A stretch of DNA of 14,461 nucleotides from contig DVJH01000166.1 of the NCBI GenBank assembly GCA_018710795.1, forward strand, positions 1 through 14,461, in the 5' to 3' direction. This document shows, in pieces, positions 5,646 to 13,433 of the stretch. Source of the DNA: Candidatus Galligastranaerophilus gallistercoris (GTDB taxonomy: Bacteria > Cyanobacteriota > Vampirovibrionia > Gastranaerophilales > Gastranaerophilaceae). The translations under genes were made by a program, and so were the position numbers. How positions within the stretch are numbered: the stretch's first letter is position 1; every line of letters begins with the position of its first letter. Below the pieces are notes generated by a model, which was given only the letters and a program-made list of their open reading frames with translations, did not search any database and had not been told where the DNA came from.

Positions 5646-7962
5646 AATCTATATTAACGGGTTCGTTATTTATGGCTTTTATTGCATCTTTTGAACATTG
5701 CGCCAGTCCTTCGTCGATATTATCTATCAGTGAAAACTGCCTTAATAAATCAATCGTCCTTTTAAATGCCCTTACAACGTCGCCTTCCGAAAATTCCGTA
5801 TCCGAAAATAATTCATTCCATGATTTAATTGAATCGTTATCGGGGTTAAGGTTATCTCCGACCCATTTTTCAATCAGCCCCGAAAAATGCGAATGCAGAT
5901 TCATTTCATTTTCAAGATTATTATCTCTTTCTAAAATAAATATTTTTCTTTTTATATCTTTTATTCTCGATAAAACTTTTCTGACATTTGAAGAAGGCGC
6001 ATGGGTTATTATTCCGTCTTTATTTCTCATCTCTTCCGATGTAAGCGCACAAACAACTCCCGATAATTCAATCGGATTAAGATTGTCTAAAATGCCCGAT
6101 TGTATGATTTCCGAAATATATAATTCATTCTCGCACCTTAAGCACATTGTGATTTTTCCTTTGTCTGTCGGAAAATCATCTTTCAGGTTTCCCGTTAGTT
6201 CAAGAATTTTTTTATGTGCAAGAAATTTTTGCCAGTATACGTCTTTTTGAAAATCAATTTCTTTTCTTAATTGTTTTGCTTTTTTTTCGTATCTTTGAAT
6301 TAATTCAAGGTCTTTTCTGTGTTTCTTATAAACTTTACAGTTGTTGCAGCCGAAAGATTCAAATTTCCTCAAAAGTTCTTTTGTTTTTAATTGAAATTCT
6401 TCGACTTCTTTTTGATTTTTATTGTTTTTGTTTTGTCTTTTCAGCGTTTTAAATACGGTTCTGTATTCAACGTATAAATTTTTATACTTTATAAATTCTC
6501 TCATATCATCGGCATTCAAACCGTTATGACACCTGAAATTTTTTAATTCGTCAATATTATCTTCATACCTTTTTAACTCAAAAGCCAAAGGTGATAATCT
6601 GTCCGTTGAAGAATAATATCCGAAAGTTTTTAAAATTAATTCTTTTGCTTCTTCAACCGAAAATCTCTGCAGTAAATTCAAAACCATTGAATAGCAGGGA
6701 GAAAACTTTGATTCCAAGGGGTTTGAGCCGCTCATTGCAAGGTTATAAACTTCTTCGGGCGTTTGAAAGGGTGTTCCTATAATTACGACATAGCCGATTT
6801 CATCCATTCCCCTTCTTCCCGCTCTGCCCGACATTTGGAGAAATTCGTTTGCGGTCAATAACCTGTGCCCGTCATCGGTTCTTTTTGATATTGAACTTAT
6901 AATTGTCGTTCTTGCAGGCATATTAATCCCTGCAGCAAGGGTTTCCGTCGCAAAAACAACTTTAATTAAACCCTGCTGAAATAATCTTTCAACAAGATTT
7001 TTAACCCCGGGTAAAAGCCCCGCATGGTGGGGAGCAACTCCTTTTTTAATTAAATCCAAAATTGGGTTATCATATAAATAAAGATTTTCTTTCAAATATT
7101 CATTAATTGCTTCCTGTATTTTTGTTTTTTCTTCATCGGTTAATAATTCCGCCTTAGCGCACAATTGGGCATTATCGTCGCATTTTCTTCTTGAAAACGT
7201 AAAATAAATGCAAGGAAGCATATCTCTTTCTTTTAAAACGTTTACAATATCCAGCATCGGGTTTTTGGGCTGAGTTTTGGCGTTAAAATATTTATATCTT
7301 GATTCGGGTTTGATTTTTTTATTTAACTTCCCTTCAGGCGTTACCAGAGGCAAAATTGTATGCGGCTTTGAAGAATCATAATAAAAAAATCTTAAAGGCA
7401 CGGGGCGAAAATCCGTATAAACATGTTTGGTGTCAGAATGAACCGTATTTATCCAGTCGGTTAATTCTTTTGAATTTTTAACGGTAGCCGAAAGCGCAAT
7501 TATTTGGATATTAACGGGGCAATATATTATGCTCTCTTCCCAAACCGTTCCTCTGGATTCATCGTTCATATAATGAACTTCATCCAAAACGACGTATTTA
7601 ACGTTTTTTAAATTGTCTTTTAAATCCCCGAATGTTGTCCCGTAGAGCATATTTCTGAATACTTCCGTTGTCATAACGACAATTTGGGCATTTCTGTTTA
7701 TTGAAGTATCTCCGGTCAAAAGTCCCGTTCTATCCTGTCCGTATTTTTTTGAAAAATCATAATATTTCTGGTTGGATAATGCTTTAAGCGGGGTTGTATA
7801 AAAAATTCTTTCGTTATTTTCTAATGCCAGATGTATGGCTGCTTCCGCTATACAGGTTTTGCCCGCACCCGTCGGAGCGCAGACCACAACCGATTTACCT
7901 TCTTTTATATAATCGATGGCTTCCTGCTGAAAATCATCCAGTTTGAAATCAAATTCATACAT
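5644..7962 (-). CDS. Ski2-like superfamily II RNA helicase
   Basis: An ATP-dependent helicase of about 772 residues (positions below count from the most upstream possible start, seven residues earlier). Motifs in order: APTGAGKT Walker A at 36-43, DEVH box at 134-137, SAT at 165-167, HHAGLLPG around 319-326, ATETLAAGINMP around 345-356 and QMSGRAGRRG at 383-392. That set defines the Ski2/Mtr4 group. The long C-terminal half, with coiled-coil-like charged helices (about 500-590), matches cyanobacterial homologues and the chloroplast ISE2-type helicases, thought to work in RNA processing or turnover. Cysteines at 485, 546 and 549 (CNNC) with His555 could bind zinc. The start is uncertain: ATGs at 7962, 7968 and 7980 and a TTG at 7983 are all in frame and none has a ribosome binding site. 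I choose 7962 because a TAGAAT box (7976-7971) would start the mRNA near it. Confidence 0.88.
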   Translation of the reverse strand: MYEFDFKLDDFQQEAIDYIKEGKSVVVCAPTGAGKTCIAEAAIHLALENNERIFYTTPLKALSNQKYYDFSKKYGQDRTGLLTGDTSINRNAQIVVMTTEVFRNMLYGTTFGDLKDNLKNVKYVVLDEVHYMNDESRGTVWEESIIYCPVNIQIIALSATVKNSKELTDWINTVHSDTKHVYTDFRPVPLRFFYYDSSKPHTILPLVTPEGKLNKKIKPESRYKYFNAKTQPKNPMLDIVNVLKERDMLPCIYFTFSRRKCDDNAQLCAKAELLTDEEKTKIQEAINEYLKENLYLYDNPILDLIKKGVAPHHAGLLPGVKNLVERLFQQGLIKVVFATETLAAGINMPARTTIISSISKRTDDGHRLLTANEFLQMSGRAGRRGMDEIGYVVIIGTPFQTPEEVYNLAMSGSNPLESKFSPCYSMVLNLLQRFSVEEAKELILKTFGYYSSTDRLSPLAFELKRYEDNIDELKNFRCHNGLNADDMREFIKYKNLYVEYRTVFKTLKRQNKNNKNQKEVEEFQLKTKELLRKFESFGCNNCKVYKKHRKDLELIQRYEKKAKQLRKEIDFQKDVYWQKFLAHKKILELTGNLKDDFPTDKGKITMCLRCENELYISEIIQSGILDNLNPIELSGVVCALTSEEMRNKDGIITHAPSSNVRKVLSRIKDIKRKIFILERDNNLENEMNLHSHFSGLIEKWVGDNLNPDNDSIKSWNELFSDTEFSEGDVVRAFKRTIDLLRQFSLIDNIDEGLAQCSKDAIKAINNEPVNID

Positions 7963-7970
7963 AATCATTA

Positions 7971-8007
7971 ATTCTAACATCAAATAAGATTTTGTTTATA
8001 TTAAAAT
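7971..8007. promoter_or_regulatory. Divergent promoter region of helicase and dxr
   Basis: Two -10-like boxes point outwards: TAGAAT on the minus strand (7976-7971) and TAAAAT on the plus strand (8002-8007). Each lies so that transcription would begin at or within about two bases of a start codon, the helicase ATG at 7962 and the dxr ATG at 8014. Neither has a recognisable -35 hexamer, and neither gene has a Shine-Dalgarno sequence. This suggests leaderless transcripts, but AT-rich sequence makes -10 matches easy to find by chance. Confidence 0.35.
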
Positions 8008-8013
8008 AATTTT

Positions 8014-9159
8014 ATGCAAAAAAGAATTACGATTTTAGGCTCCACGGGCTCAATCGGAACTCAGGCGCTTGAAGTTCTGGAAAATATCGAAAATAAAGAG
8101 GAATTTATAATTGAGGCGCTTGCCTGCAATTCAAATCTTGATAAATTTATTCCCCAGATTAAAAAATTCCGCCCGAAAAGAGTCTGTATTTCGGATTTTG
8201 AAAGTTATAAAAAACTGAAATCCGAATTTAAAACCCTTGAGATATTATTCGGCGAAGAAGGTTTAATTGAAGCGGCAACAAAAGATACCGACATATTATT
8301 AACGGCAACGACGGGGAAAGTTGCGCTCAAACCGACAATTGAAGCAATTAAAAACAAAATCGACATTGCCCTTGCAAATAAAGAAACTCTCGTTATGGCG
8401 GGCGATATCGTAATGAATCTTGCATATGAAAATAAAGTTAAAATAATCCCCGTAGACAGCGAACATTCGGCAATTTTGCAATCTTCAAACAACGATTTTA
8501 AATATGTAAATTATATTATAATAACGGCATCGGGCGGTCCTTTTTTAAATAAAACCAAGGAAGAAATTAATTCCGCAAGCGCAATTGAGGCTCTGAAACA
8601 CCCCAACTGGAATATGGGCAAAAAAATAACGATAGATTCTTCGACTTTAATGAATAAGGGTTTAGAAGTTATTGAAGCACACCACCTTTTTAATATGCCT
8701 TATGAAAAAATCAAAGTCGTTATCCACCCCGAATCAATCGTCCACAGCGCAATAGAATGTATAGACGGTTCAATAATTGCGCAAATGGGAAACCCTTCAA
8801 TGCATATTCCGATTCAATATGCCCTTACGTACCCTGAAAGAAAAAAAGGAATTAAAACAAACAATTTCAGCTTTTTTGATAAAACCCTGACTTTTAAAAC
8901 CCCCGATTACAACAAATTTCCAGCACTCAACCTTGCATATAATGCGGGAAAAAAAGGCGGAATTTATCCTTGTATTTTAAATGCCGCAAATGAAGTTGCC
9001 GTAAAAAGATTTTTAAACGGCGAAATCAACATTGAAGGCATCATAAAAACCGTTGAATATGCGCTTGATAACGCTCCCGACATTAAAAACCCGTCATTAA
9101 ACGATATTTTTAACGTCGATATTGAAACAAGAAAAATGAGCGAAAAACTAAATCCCTAA
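8014..9159 (+). CDS. dxr: 1-deoxy-D-xylulose-5-phosphate reductoisomerase
   Basis: This enzyme converts deoxyxylulose 5-phosphate to methylerythritol 4-phosphate with NADPH, the committed step of the MEP isoprenoid pathway in the cytosol. The 381-residue length is normal. The NADPH-binding loop GSTGSIG is at 9-15. The metal-binding acids are in VDSEHSA (Asp148 and Glu150) and GLEVIEAHHLF (Glu221). The flexible substrate loop TASGGPF is at 171-177 and IHPESIVHS at 237-245, and NAANEVAV follows near the C-terminus. All expected catalytic residues are present. There is no ribosome binding site; a -10-like box at 8002-8007 suggests a leaderless start. The stop lies 12 bp inside the convergent sigma factor gene. 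No other MEP pathway gene is adjacent. Confidence 0.97.
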   Translation: MQKRITILGSTGSIGTQALEVLENIENKEEFIIEALACNSNLDKFIPQIKKFRPKRVCISDFESYKKLKSEFKTLEILFGEEGLIEAATKDTDILLTATTGKVALKPTIEAIKNKIDIALANKETLVMAGDIVMNLAYENKVKIIPVDSEHSAILQSSNNDFKYVNYIIITASGGPFLNKTKEEINSASAIEALKHPNWNMGKKITIDSSTLMNKGLEVIEAHHLFNMPYEKIKVVIHPESIVHSAIECIDGSIIAQMGNPSMHIPIQYALTYPERKKGIKTNNFSFFDKTLTFKTPDYNKFPALNLAYNAGKKGGIYPCILNAANEVAVKRFLNGEINIEGIIKTVEYALDNAPDIKNPSLNDIFNVDIETRKMSEKLNP

Positions 9160-10143
9160 ATAATTTCTCAAATTAGAGCTTAAGTTTTGATTTCTGCATA
9201 ATTTTTTCAATTTTGAAATTGCTCTTGTTTCAATCTGGCGGATTCTTTCTCTTGAAACGCCGTAACGGTTCCCGATTTCATCAAGCGTTTTTTTCTGCCC
9301 GTTATCATCAAGCCCGTATCTTAAAATTAAAACGTCTTTTTCTTTCTGATTCAATTGGTCTAAAATTTTTCTGACATCATCAAGCAAATTATCATGGGTT
9401 ACTTTGGTATCGGGCGTTGAATCCGATTCATCTACTATATAATCCGCTATTTTTGTCGAATCGTCTTTTTGGTTGGCGGGGGTTTCAATTGAGATTGTAC
9501 CCTGAGCGCTTTTTAACAATTGCCCGAGTTTGCTTACCGAAATTCCTATTTTTTCCGCAATTTCTTCTTTTGTGGGCATTCTGCCGAGTTCAATCGATAA
9601 ATCAAAAGTTGCCTTTTTGATTTTGCCCAGAGTTTCAATCATATGAACGGGGAGCCTTATTATTCTTGATTTATCGGCAATTCCCCTTGTAATTGACTGT
9701 TGAATCCACCAGGTGGCATACGTTGAAAATTTATACCCTTTTGTATAATCGAATTTTTCCGCCGCTTTAATTAAACCGAGGTTCCCTTCCTGAATTAAAT
9801 CAAGAAAAGATAAGCCTCTTCCTATATATTTTTTTGCAATGGATACAACAAGCCTCAAATTTGAATTAACGAGAATTTCTTTTGCTTTGATTGAATTTTT
9901 TTCTTTAATTTCTTTTGCGATTTCCATTTCTTCTTCATGGGAAAGCAAAGGGATTTTTCCTATCTGCTGCAAATACGCTTTGACCGAATCATCGGTTGCA
10001 TAGTTTTTATAATCTTCTTTTAAGTCTTCTTTATCCTCTTCGTTTTCCTGTTCTTCAATCAAAGATAACTGGCTTTCGTCAAAATCTTCAAAATTAAAAT
10101 CATCTTCAATATTATGTTTATCTTTCGGGGTTTTGGTTTTCAT
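9148..10143 (-). CDS. rpoD: RpoD/SigA-family RNA polymerase sigma factor
   Basis: A 331-residue sigma-70 protein. Region 1.2 begins at DSVKAYLQQIGKIPLLS (52-68). Region 2 contains NLRLVVSIAKKY (95-106), DLIQEGNLGLIKA (115-127) and the -10 melting/recognition helix TYATWWIQQSITRGIADKSR (141-160). Region 3 is at about 168-245, and region 4.2, the -35-binding helix-turn-helix, is TLDEIGNRYGVSRERIRQIE (286-305). The full set of regions 1.2-4.2 places it in group 1 or 2. It lacks the large region 1.1 and non-conserved insert of E. coli RpoD and has instead a short acidic head (12-45, rich in Glu/Asp), as in cyanobacterial SigA types. Whether it is the primary sigma cannot be settled without the genome. 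An AGGAG site lies 11 bases before the ATG. It follows the rlmB-like gene by 61 bp on the same strand. Confidence 0.93.
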   Translation of the reverse strand: MKTKTPKDKHNIEDDFNFEDFDESQLSLIEEQENEEDKEDLKEDYKNYATDDSVKAYLQQIGKIPLLSHEEEMEIAKEIKEKNSIKAKEILVNSNLRLVVSIAKKYIGRGLSFLDLIQEGNLGLIKAAEKFDYTKGYKFSTYATWWIQQSITRGIADKSRIIRLPVHMIETLGKIKKATFDLSIELGRMPTKEEIAEKIGISVSKLGQLLKSAQGTISIETPANQKDDSTKIADYIVDESDSTPDTKVTHDNLLDDVRKILDQLNQKEKDVLILRYGLDDNGQKKTLDEIGNRYGVSRERIRQIETRAISKLKKLCRNQNLSSNLRNYLGI

Positions 10144-10204
10144 ATAATTAAAAGCTCCTGACTTTTTAAATAAATAATATAATATAGGATGTTTTTATAA
10201 AATA

Positions 10205-10951
10205 CTATGTATAATTTATTTGTCTTAACGTTTCATAAACTATAACGGCACAACAGCAGGAAACATTTAGGGATTCAAAGTTTGTCATTAATTTAACTTT
10301 ATAATCGGATAATTTTAAAATTGTTTTGCTGATACCGTCGCCTTCCGAACCGAATACAAGAGCAAAATTCATATTTTTATAATCAACATCAAGATAATTA
10401 TCATCCGCATCAACATCCAATGCAATTATCCACCAGTCATTTTCTTTTAATTTTTGGACAGCGCTTGTAAGGCTATTTACTTTTATTATGGGAACTTTAT
10501 TGACGGCGCCCGAAGAAATTTTTTCCACCGTTGAATTAACGGGGCAGGACCTGTGATTTGGAATAATTATGCCGTCATAATCCCCTGCAGCCGCCGTTCT
10601 TATAATTGCACCGAAATTATGAGGGTCCATAACTCCGTCTAAAATAATAATTTTTTTGTATCCTTCTTTTTTCTCGTTTAAGAATTCGTCAAAATCTTTA
10701 TATTCAACCGGCGCAACGGAAGCAACAACGCCTTGAAGGTTAATGTTGTTTTCTTTTACGTTAAATAATTCAAAAAACTTGTTAAAATCCGTAAAATTTA
10801 AAATTACGGAATTTTCCCTGCATAAATCTTTTATTTTTTTTAATCTGTTATCAAGCCCGATATTTTTTTGAATAAAAACCTTATTTACTCTTTTGGGGTT
10901 GTTTGATAAAGTTTCAAAAACCGCATTTTTGCCGTATATATAATTTTCCAT
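10205..10951 (-). CDS. rlmB: TrmH/SpoU-family RNA 2'-O-methyltransferase, probably 23S rRNA Gm2251
   Basis: A 248-residue SPOUT-class methyltransferase, the length of E. coli RlmB, which methylates the ribose of G2251 in the peptidyl-transferase loop of 23S rRNA using S-adenosylmethionine. The N-terminal RNA-binding domain starts with YIYGKNAVFETL (4-15), typical of RlmB. The knotted catalytic domain carries motif 1 LDGVMDPHNFGAIIRTA (104-120), motif 2 FGSEGDGIS (200-208) and motif 3 SLNVS (227-231). RlmB and other TrmH paralogues are hard to separate by eye, so the exact target nucleotide is inferred. Three consecutive cysteines (232-234) occupy the small-residue stretch after motif 3, where alanines are usual. 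GGAG lies 12 bases before the ATG. The sigma factor gene follows. Confidence 0.9.
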   Translation of the reverse strand: MENYIYGKNAVFETLSNNPKRVNKVFIQKNIGLDNRLKKIKDLCRENSVILNFTDFNKFFELFNVKENNINLQGVVASVAPVEYKDFDEFLNEKKEGYKKIIILDGVMDPHNFGAIIRTAAAGDYDGIIIPNHRSCPVNSTVEKISSGAVNKVPIIKVNSLTSAVQKLKENDWWIIALDVDADDNYLDVDYKNMNFALVFGSEGDGISKTILKLSDYKVKLMTNFESLNVSCCCAVIVYETLRQINYT

Positions 10952-11014
10952 TGTCTTTTAATACTCCAAATATTGTATATTTTTTTTAAGAAGCTTTTAT
11001 ACATTATTATATTA

Positions 11015-11044
11015 TTGTATTATGAATATTGAATATTTGATAAT
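11015..11044 (+). promoter_or_regulatory. Promoter for the PilMN-PilO operon
   Basis: TTGTAT (11015-11020) and GATAAT (11039-11044) are 18 bp apart, with TTTG running into the -10. Transcription would begin near 11051, leaving a leader of about 30 bases with GAGTGGA as ribosome binding site before the ATG at 11081. The spacer from 10952 to 11080 also has to hold the divergent rlmB promoter. Confidence 0.4.
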
Positions 11045-11080
11045 CTCGTATATTCGCGGATTTTTAAAAAAGAGTGGAAT

Positions 11081-12802
11081 ATGTTTAGTATTGGCGGCAT
11101 AGAAAAAAAGCAATTGGTAGGTTTGGCTGTAACGCCTAATTTAGGGCTCGAAGCATGCGTATACGACAAAAAAACCGATGAAGTTGTAAAATACGGTCAA
11201 AAATTTGTCGAATATAATTTGGCTTCAAAAGAAATACAAGACCCTAACGCCTTCAGAAGTGCAGTTTCAGACCTTATGGACGAGCTCGGAATTTCAAAGG
11301 ATTCTTCCAACATATTTCTTGTCCTGCCTAATGTCCACTTCGGTTTCAGAAGCATAGACGATCCTTCCGTTGATGCCGACGCTATTGAGAGTATGATTTT
11401 ATCCGAAACCAGCGAATCATACGTATTTAAAAAAGAAGAACCGATTTCCGCCTGGGCGGACGTTAATTCAAAAAATGCATCAGGTTCAAGATATATTGCA
11501 CACTCATCATTTCAAAGAAGCGTTATAGAAGAAATACAAGATGCCTGCATGGATATAGGCATATCCGTTATAGGTATAGAATCCGCCATAAGTGCAATCC
11601 CCAGAGGCATTTATGAAACAAAAATCTGCCAAAACGAAATAGAAAATAATCAAAATTGGGATATTTTATTAATCAATCCCAACAGCTATGCTATTTTCCA
11701 GATGTCAGGCTCCAGAATACTTGATTATGTGGAAGTTCCGTTTGCAATTATGTCGTTTGAAGGCGAAGAAGTATACAGCGCTTTATCATCCGCGGTTGCA
11801 CAATATCTGCCCAACTATCCCGCCAAAAAACTTGTCATAGTTTCACAAACGGATAATGTTTCGGCAAATATTTTGAAAAACGAAATAGTCTTTGATGAAG
11901 ATATCGCCGCAATCGAAAGCAACAAATTCGGAACTTCGCCATGCGCCAAAGTTTCGGAAGAAGTCATTAAGCAGATGGCTTCAAGCATGTCAATGTGTGC
12001 GCTGGGCGCATCGATACCCAAAATAAACGGCTTTATAACATTAAACGTGCTGGGCAATGTAAGTTATGACGGCACAACAACATACGGCACAATAGAAGTG
12101 GGCGGCAGCGAAATTGAAATATCATCGGAAAACGTTGTTAAATATTCGCTTCTTTTATCGGGCATAATGCTCGGGCTGATTGTTTTTATCTGCGGTATTA
12201 TGTTCGGCATAAGCTCATACTTCGGAGTTCAGGCAAACAACAAACAAGCCGAAATAACAAAACTGCAATCCGAAATTTCAGCTCTTGAAAACAAAATCAA
12301 AGCGGGAATTATAACCCTGATTAAACAAATAAGCGAGAAAAATAAAACCGGAATTAATTTTTATGATTCCCTGTCCTCTGATATCCCTTCACATGTCTGG
12401 CTCAATTATTATTACAATAAAGACGGAGACAGTGTTGCAATAGAAGGGTATTCGCTTGAAATAAACGATATTTACGAATACTATAAAAGTTTAAAAATTC
12501 TTGCACCGAAATCAAATATTCTGTTAAACGAGCTTGAAGTTTTCTCGGATGAGAACAACGAAGCTGATATTGATTCAATGGCAATGAATGACGTTGAACA
12601 AAAACAACAGGTATTCAAATTTGTTATATCAAATGTTGAATACGTAAAAACATTCAATGAAAGCGGCAATAAAAAATCGCCCGAAGAAATGAAGGCGTCG
12701 CAAAAAGGTAAACCCGCAGCCAAAAAACCGGCTAAAGCAAGCAAAGCTGCAAAAATTCCTCTCGTGCCCGATATTGAAATTAACTTAAAAGAAATCAAAT
12801 AA
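11081..12802 (+). CDS. PilM-PilN fusion protein (GspL-like), type IV pilus/type II secretion inner-membrane platform
   Basis: A 573-residue protein joining two usually separate parts. Residues 1-340 align by pattern with PilM, the actin-fold cytoplasmic protein: a LVLPNVHFGFRSID segment, the E-x-x-Y-V/F acidic stretch near 105-120, SVIEEIQDACMDIGISVIGIE in the middle and CALGASIPKI near 305. Residues 356-382 are one membrane helix, 385-412 a coiled coil, and 413-525 a periplasmic domain of PilN type. That order (actin-like domain, one helix, periplasmic ferredoxin-like domain) is also GspL of type II secretion. The phosphate-binding Asp-Ile-Gly motifs of PilM are missing: residues near 14-20 read AVTPN and those near 213 read LLINPNS. 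ATP binding is therefore doubtful. The tail (about 540-560) is Lys/Ala/Pro-rich. It should anchor the assembly platform of pili or pseudopili at the inner membrane. The PilO-like gene follows after 14 bp. Confidence 0.75.
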   Translation: MFSIGGIEKKQLVGLAVTPNLGLEACVYDKKTDEVVKYGQKFVEYNLASKEIQDPNAFRSAVSDLMDELGISKDSSNIFLVLPNVHFGFRSIDDPSVDADAIESMILSETSESYVFKKEEPISAWADVNSKNASGSRYIAHSSFQRSVIEEIQDACMDIGISVIGIESAISAIPRGIYETKICQNEIENNQNWDILLINPNSYAIFQMSGSRILDYVEVPFAIMSFEGEEVYSALSSAVAQYLPNYPAKKLVIVSQTDNVSANILKNEIVFDEDIAAIESNKFGTSPCAKVSEEVIKQMASSMSMCALGASIPKINGFITLNVLGNVSYDGTTTYGTIEVGGSEIEISSENVVKYSLLLSGIMLGLIVFICGIMFGISSYFGVQANNKQAEITKLQSEISALENKIKAGIITLIKQISEKNKTGINFYDSLSSDIPSHVWLNYYYNKDGDSVAIEGYSLEINDIYEYYKSLKILAPKSNILLNELEVFSDENNEADIDSMAMNDVEQKQQVFKFVISNVEYVKTFNESGNKKSPEEMKASQKGKPAAKKPAKASKAAKIPLVPDIEINLKEIK

Positions 12803-12816
12803 AGGATTTAAAATAA

Positions 12817-13401
12817 ATGCAGATAAATTACCAGGACTTATTAAAAGAACAAGCGGTGTTTATAGCACTGCCTATTTTGCTTATCGTTGCTTTTGTTGCC
12901 GGTCTTGGATACACGGGTAATCAGTCTTTTGTCAACATTAAAAAATTTAATGAAAATTCCGCGCAGGTCGAAACGCTTACTCAAAAAAAAGCCGACCTTG
13001 AAAGACAGCTTGCAAGACAGCAAAAAGAAGAGGCAGACCCCAACACAAAAAAAATCTTTGCCCCCGAAGGCGGCTTTGGAGCCGATGCATCGTTTGCACC
13101 GTTGTTTGACAATATGCTGACCATTGCAAAAACATCGGGCATTAAAATCCGCTCGGTGGATTACAATTACTCGCCCGAGCAGGACCCCGTTTTTGCGGCA
13201 AAAATTGACGGAATTAACGTTTGCGAATTCAGCGCAACAATTGTCGGAAAATATTCCGAAATTCAAACGTTTTTAAAAGCAATGCTCAGCGAAAACTATC
13301 TTGTTAATATGGCGGAACTTGAAATTGTTTCCTGGCAAAGAGATAAAAGCGTTCTTATAGCAAACATTAAATTAAGATTTTATACAAAAACAAAAGTTTA
13401 A
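12817..13401 (+). CDS. PilO-like (GspM-like) pilus/secretion assembly protein
   Basis: A 194-residue bitopic inner-membrane protein with a short cytoplasmic N-terminus, one membrane helix (about 13-32), a coiled coil (about 42-72, with VETLTQKKADLERQLARQQK) and a periplasmic domain (about 88-192) with the strand-helix pattern of the PilO ferredoxin-like fold. PilO forms heterodimers with PilN through the coiled coil and periplasmic domain; GspM does the same with GspL. The place directly behind a PilM-PilN protein, in the order M-N-O, is the main support, since PilO sequences are poorly conserved. An AAGGA site lies 10 bases before the ATG. No PilP, PilQ, secretin, PilB/PilT ATPase or pilin gene is next; the operon seems to end here. 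Confidence 0.75.
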   Translation: MQINYQDLLKEQAVFIALPILLIVAFVAGLGYTGNQSFVNIKKFNENSAQVETLTQKKADLERQLARQQKEEADPNTKKIFAPEGGFGADASFAPLFDNMLTIAKTSGIKIRSVDYNYSPEQDPVFAAKIDGINVCEFSATIVGKYSEIQTFLKAMLSENYLVNMAELEIVSWQRDKSVLIANIKLRFYTKTKV

Positions 13402-13417
13402 TTTACACAAACTTTTT
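13392..13417 (+). terminator. Weak intrinsic terminator after the PilO-like gene
   Basis: AAAAGTTT (13392-13399) pairs with AAACTTTT (13409-13416) around a 9-base loop, followed by a few T. The stem overlaps the stop codon and has only one G-C pair, so its strength is doubtful. No better candidate exists before the convergent gene end at 13434. Confidence 0.3.
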
Positions 13418-13433
13418 AATTATAATAAAGACC

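Noticed and set aside
5672..6452. Long plus-strand open frames opposite the helicase
   Set aside because: Their composition (Ser/Phe/Leu-rich) is that of the antisense of an AT-rich gene; the minus-strand frame has all helicase motifs.
12841..13266. Minus-strand open frame opposite the PilO-like gene
   Set aside because: Phe/Cys/Lys-rich antisense shadow; the plus-strand frame has a ribosome binding site, membrane helix and operon position.
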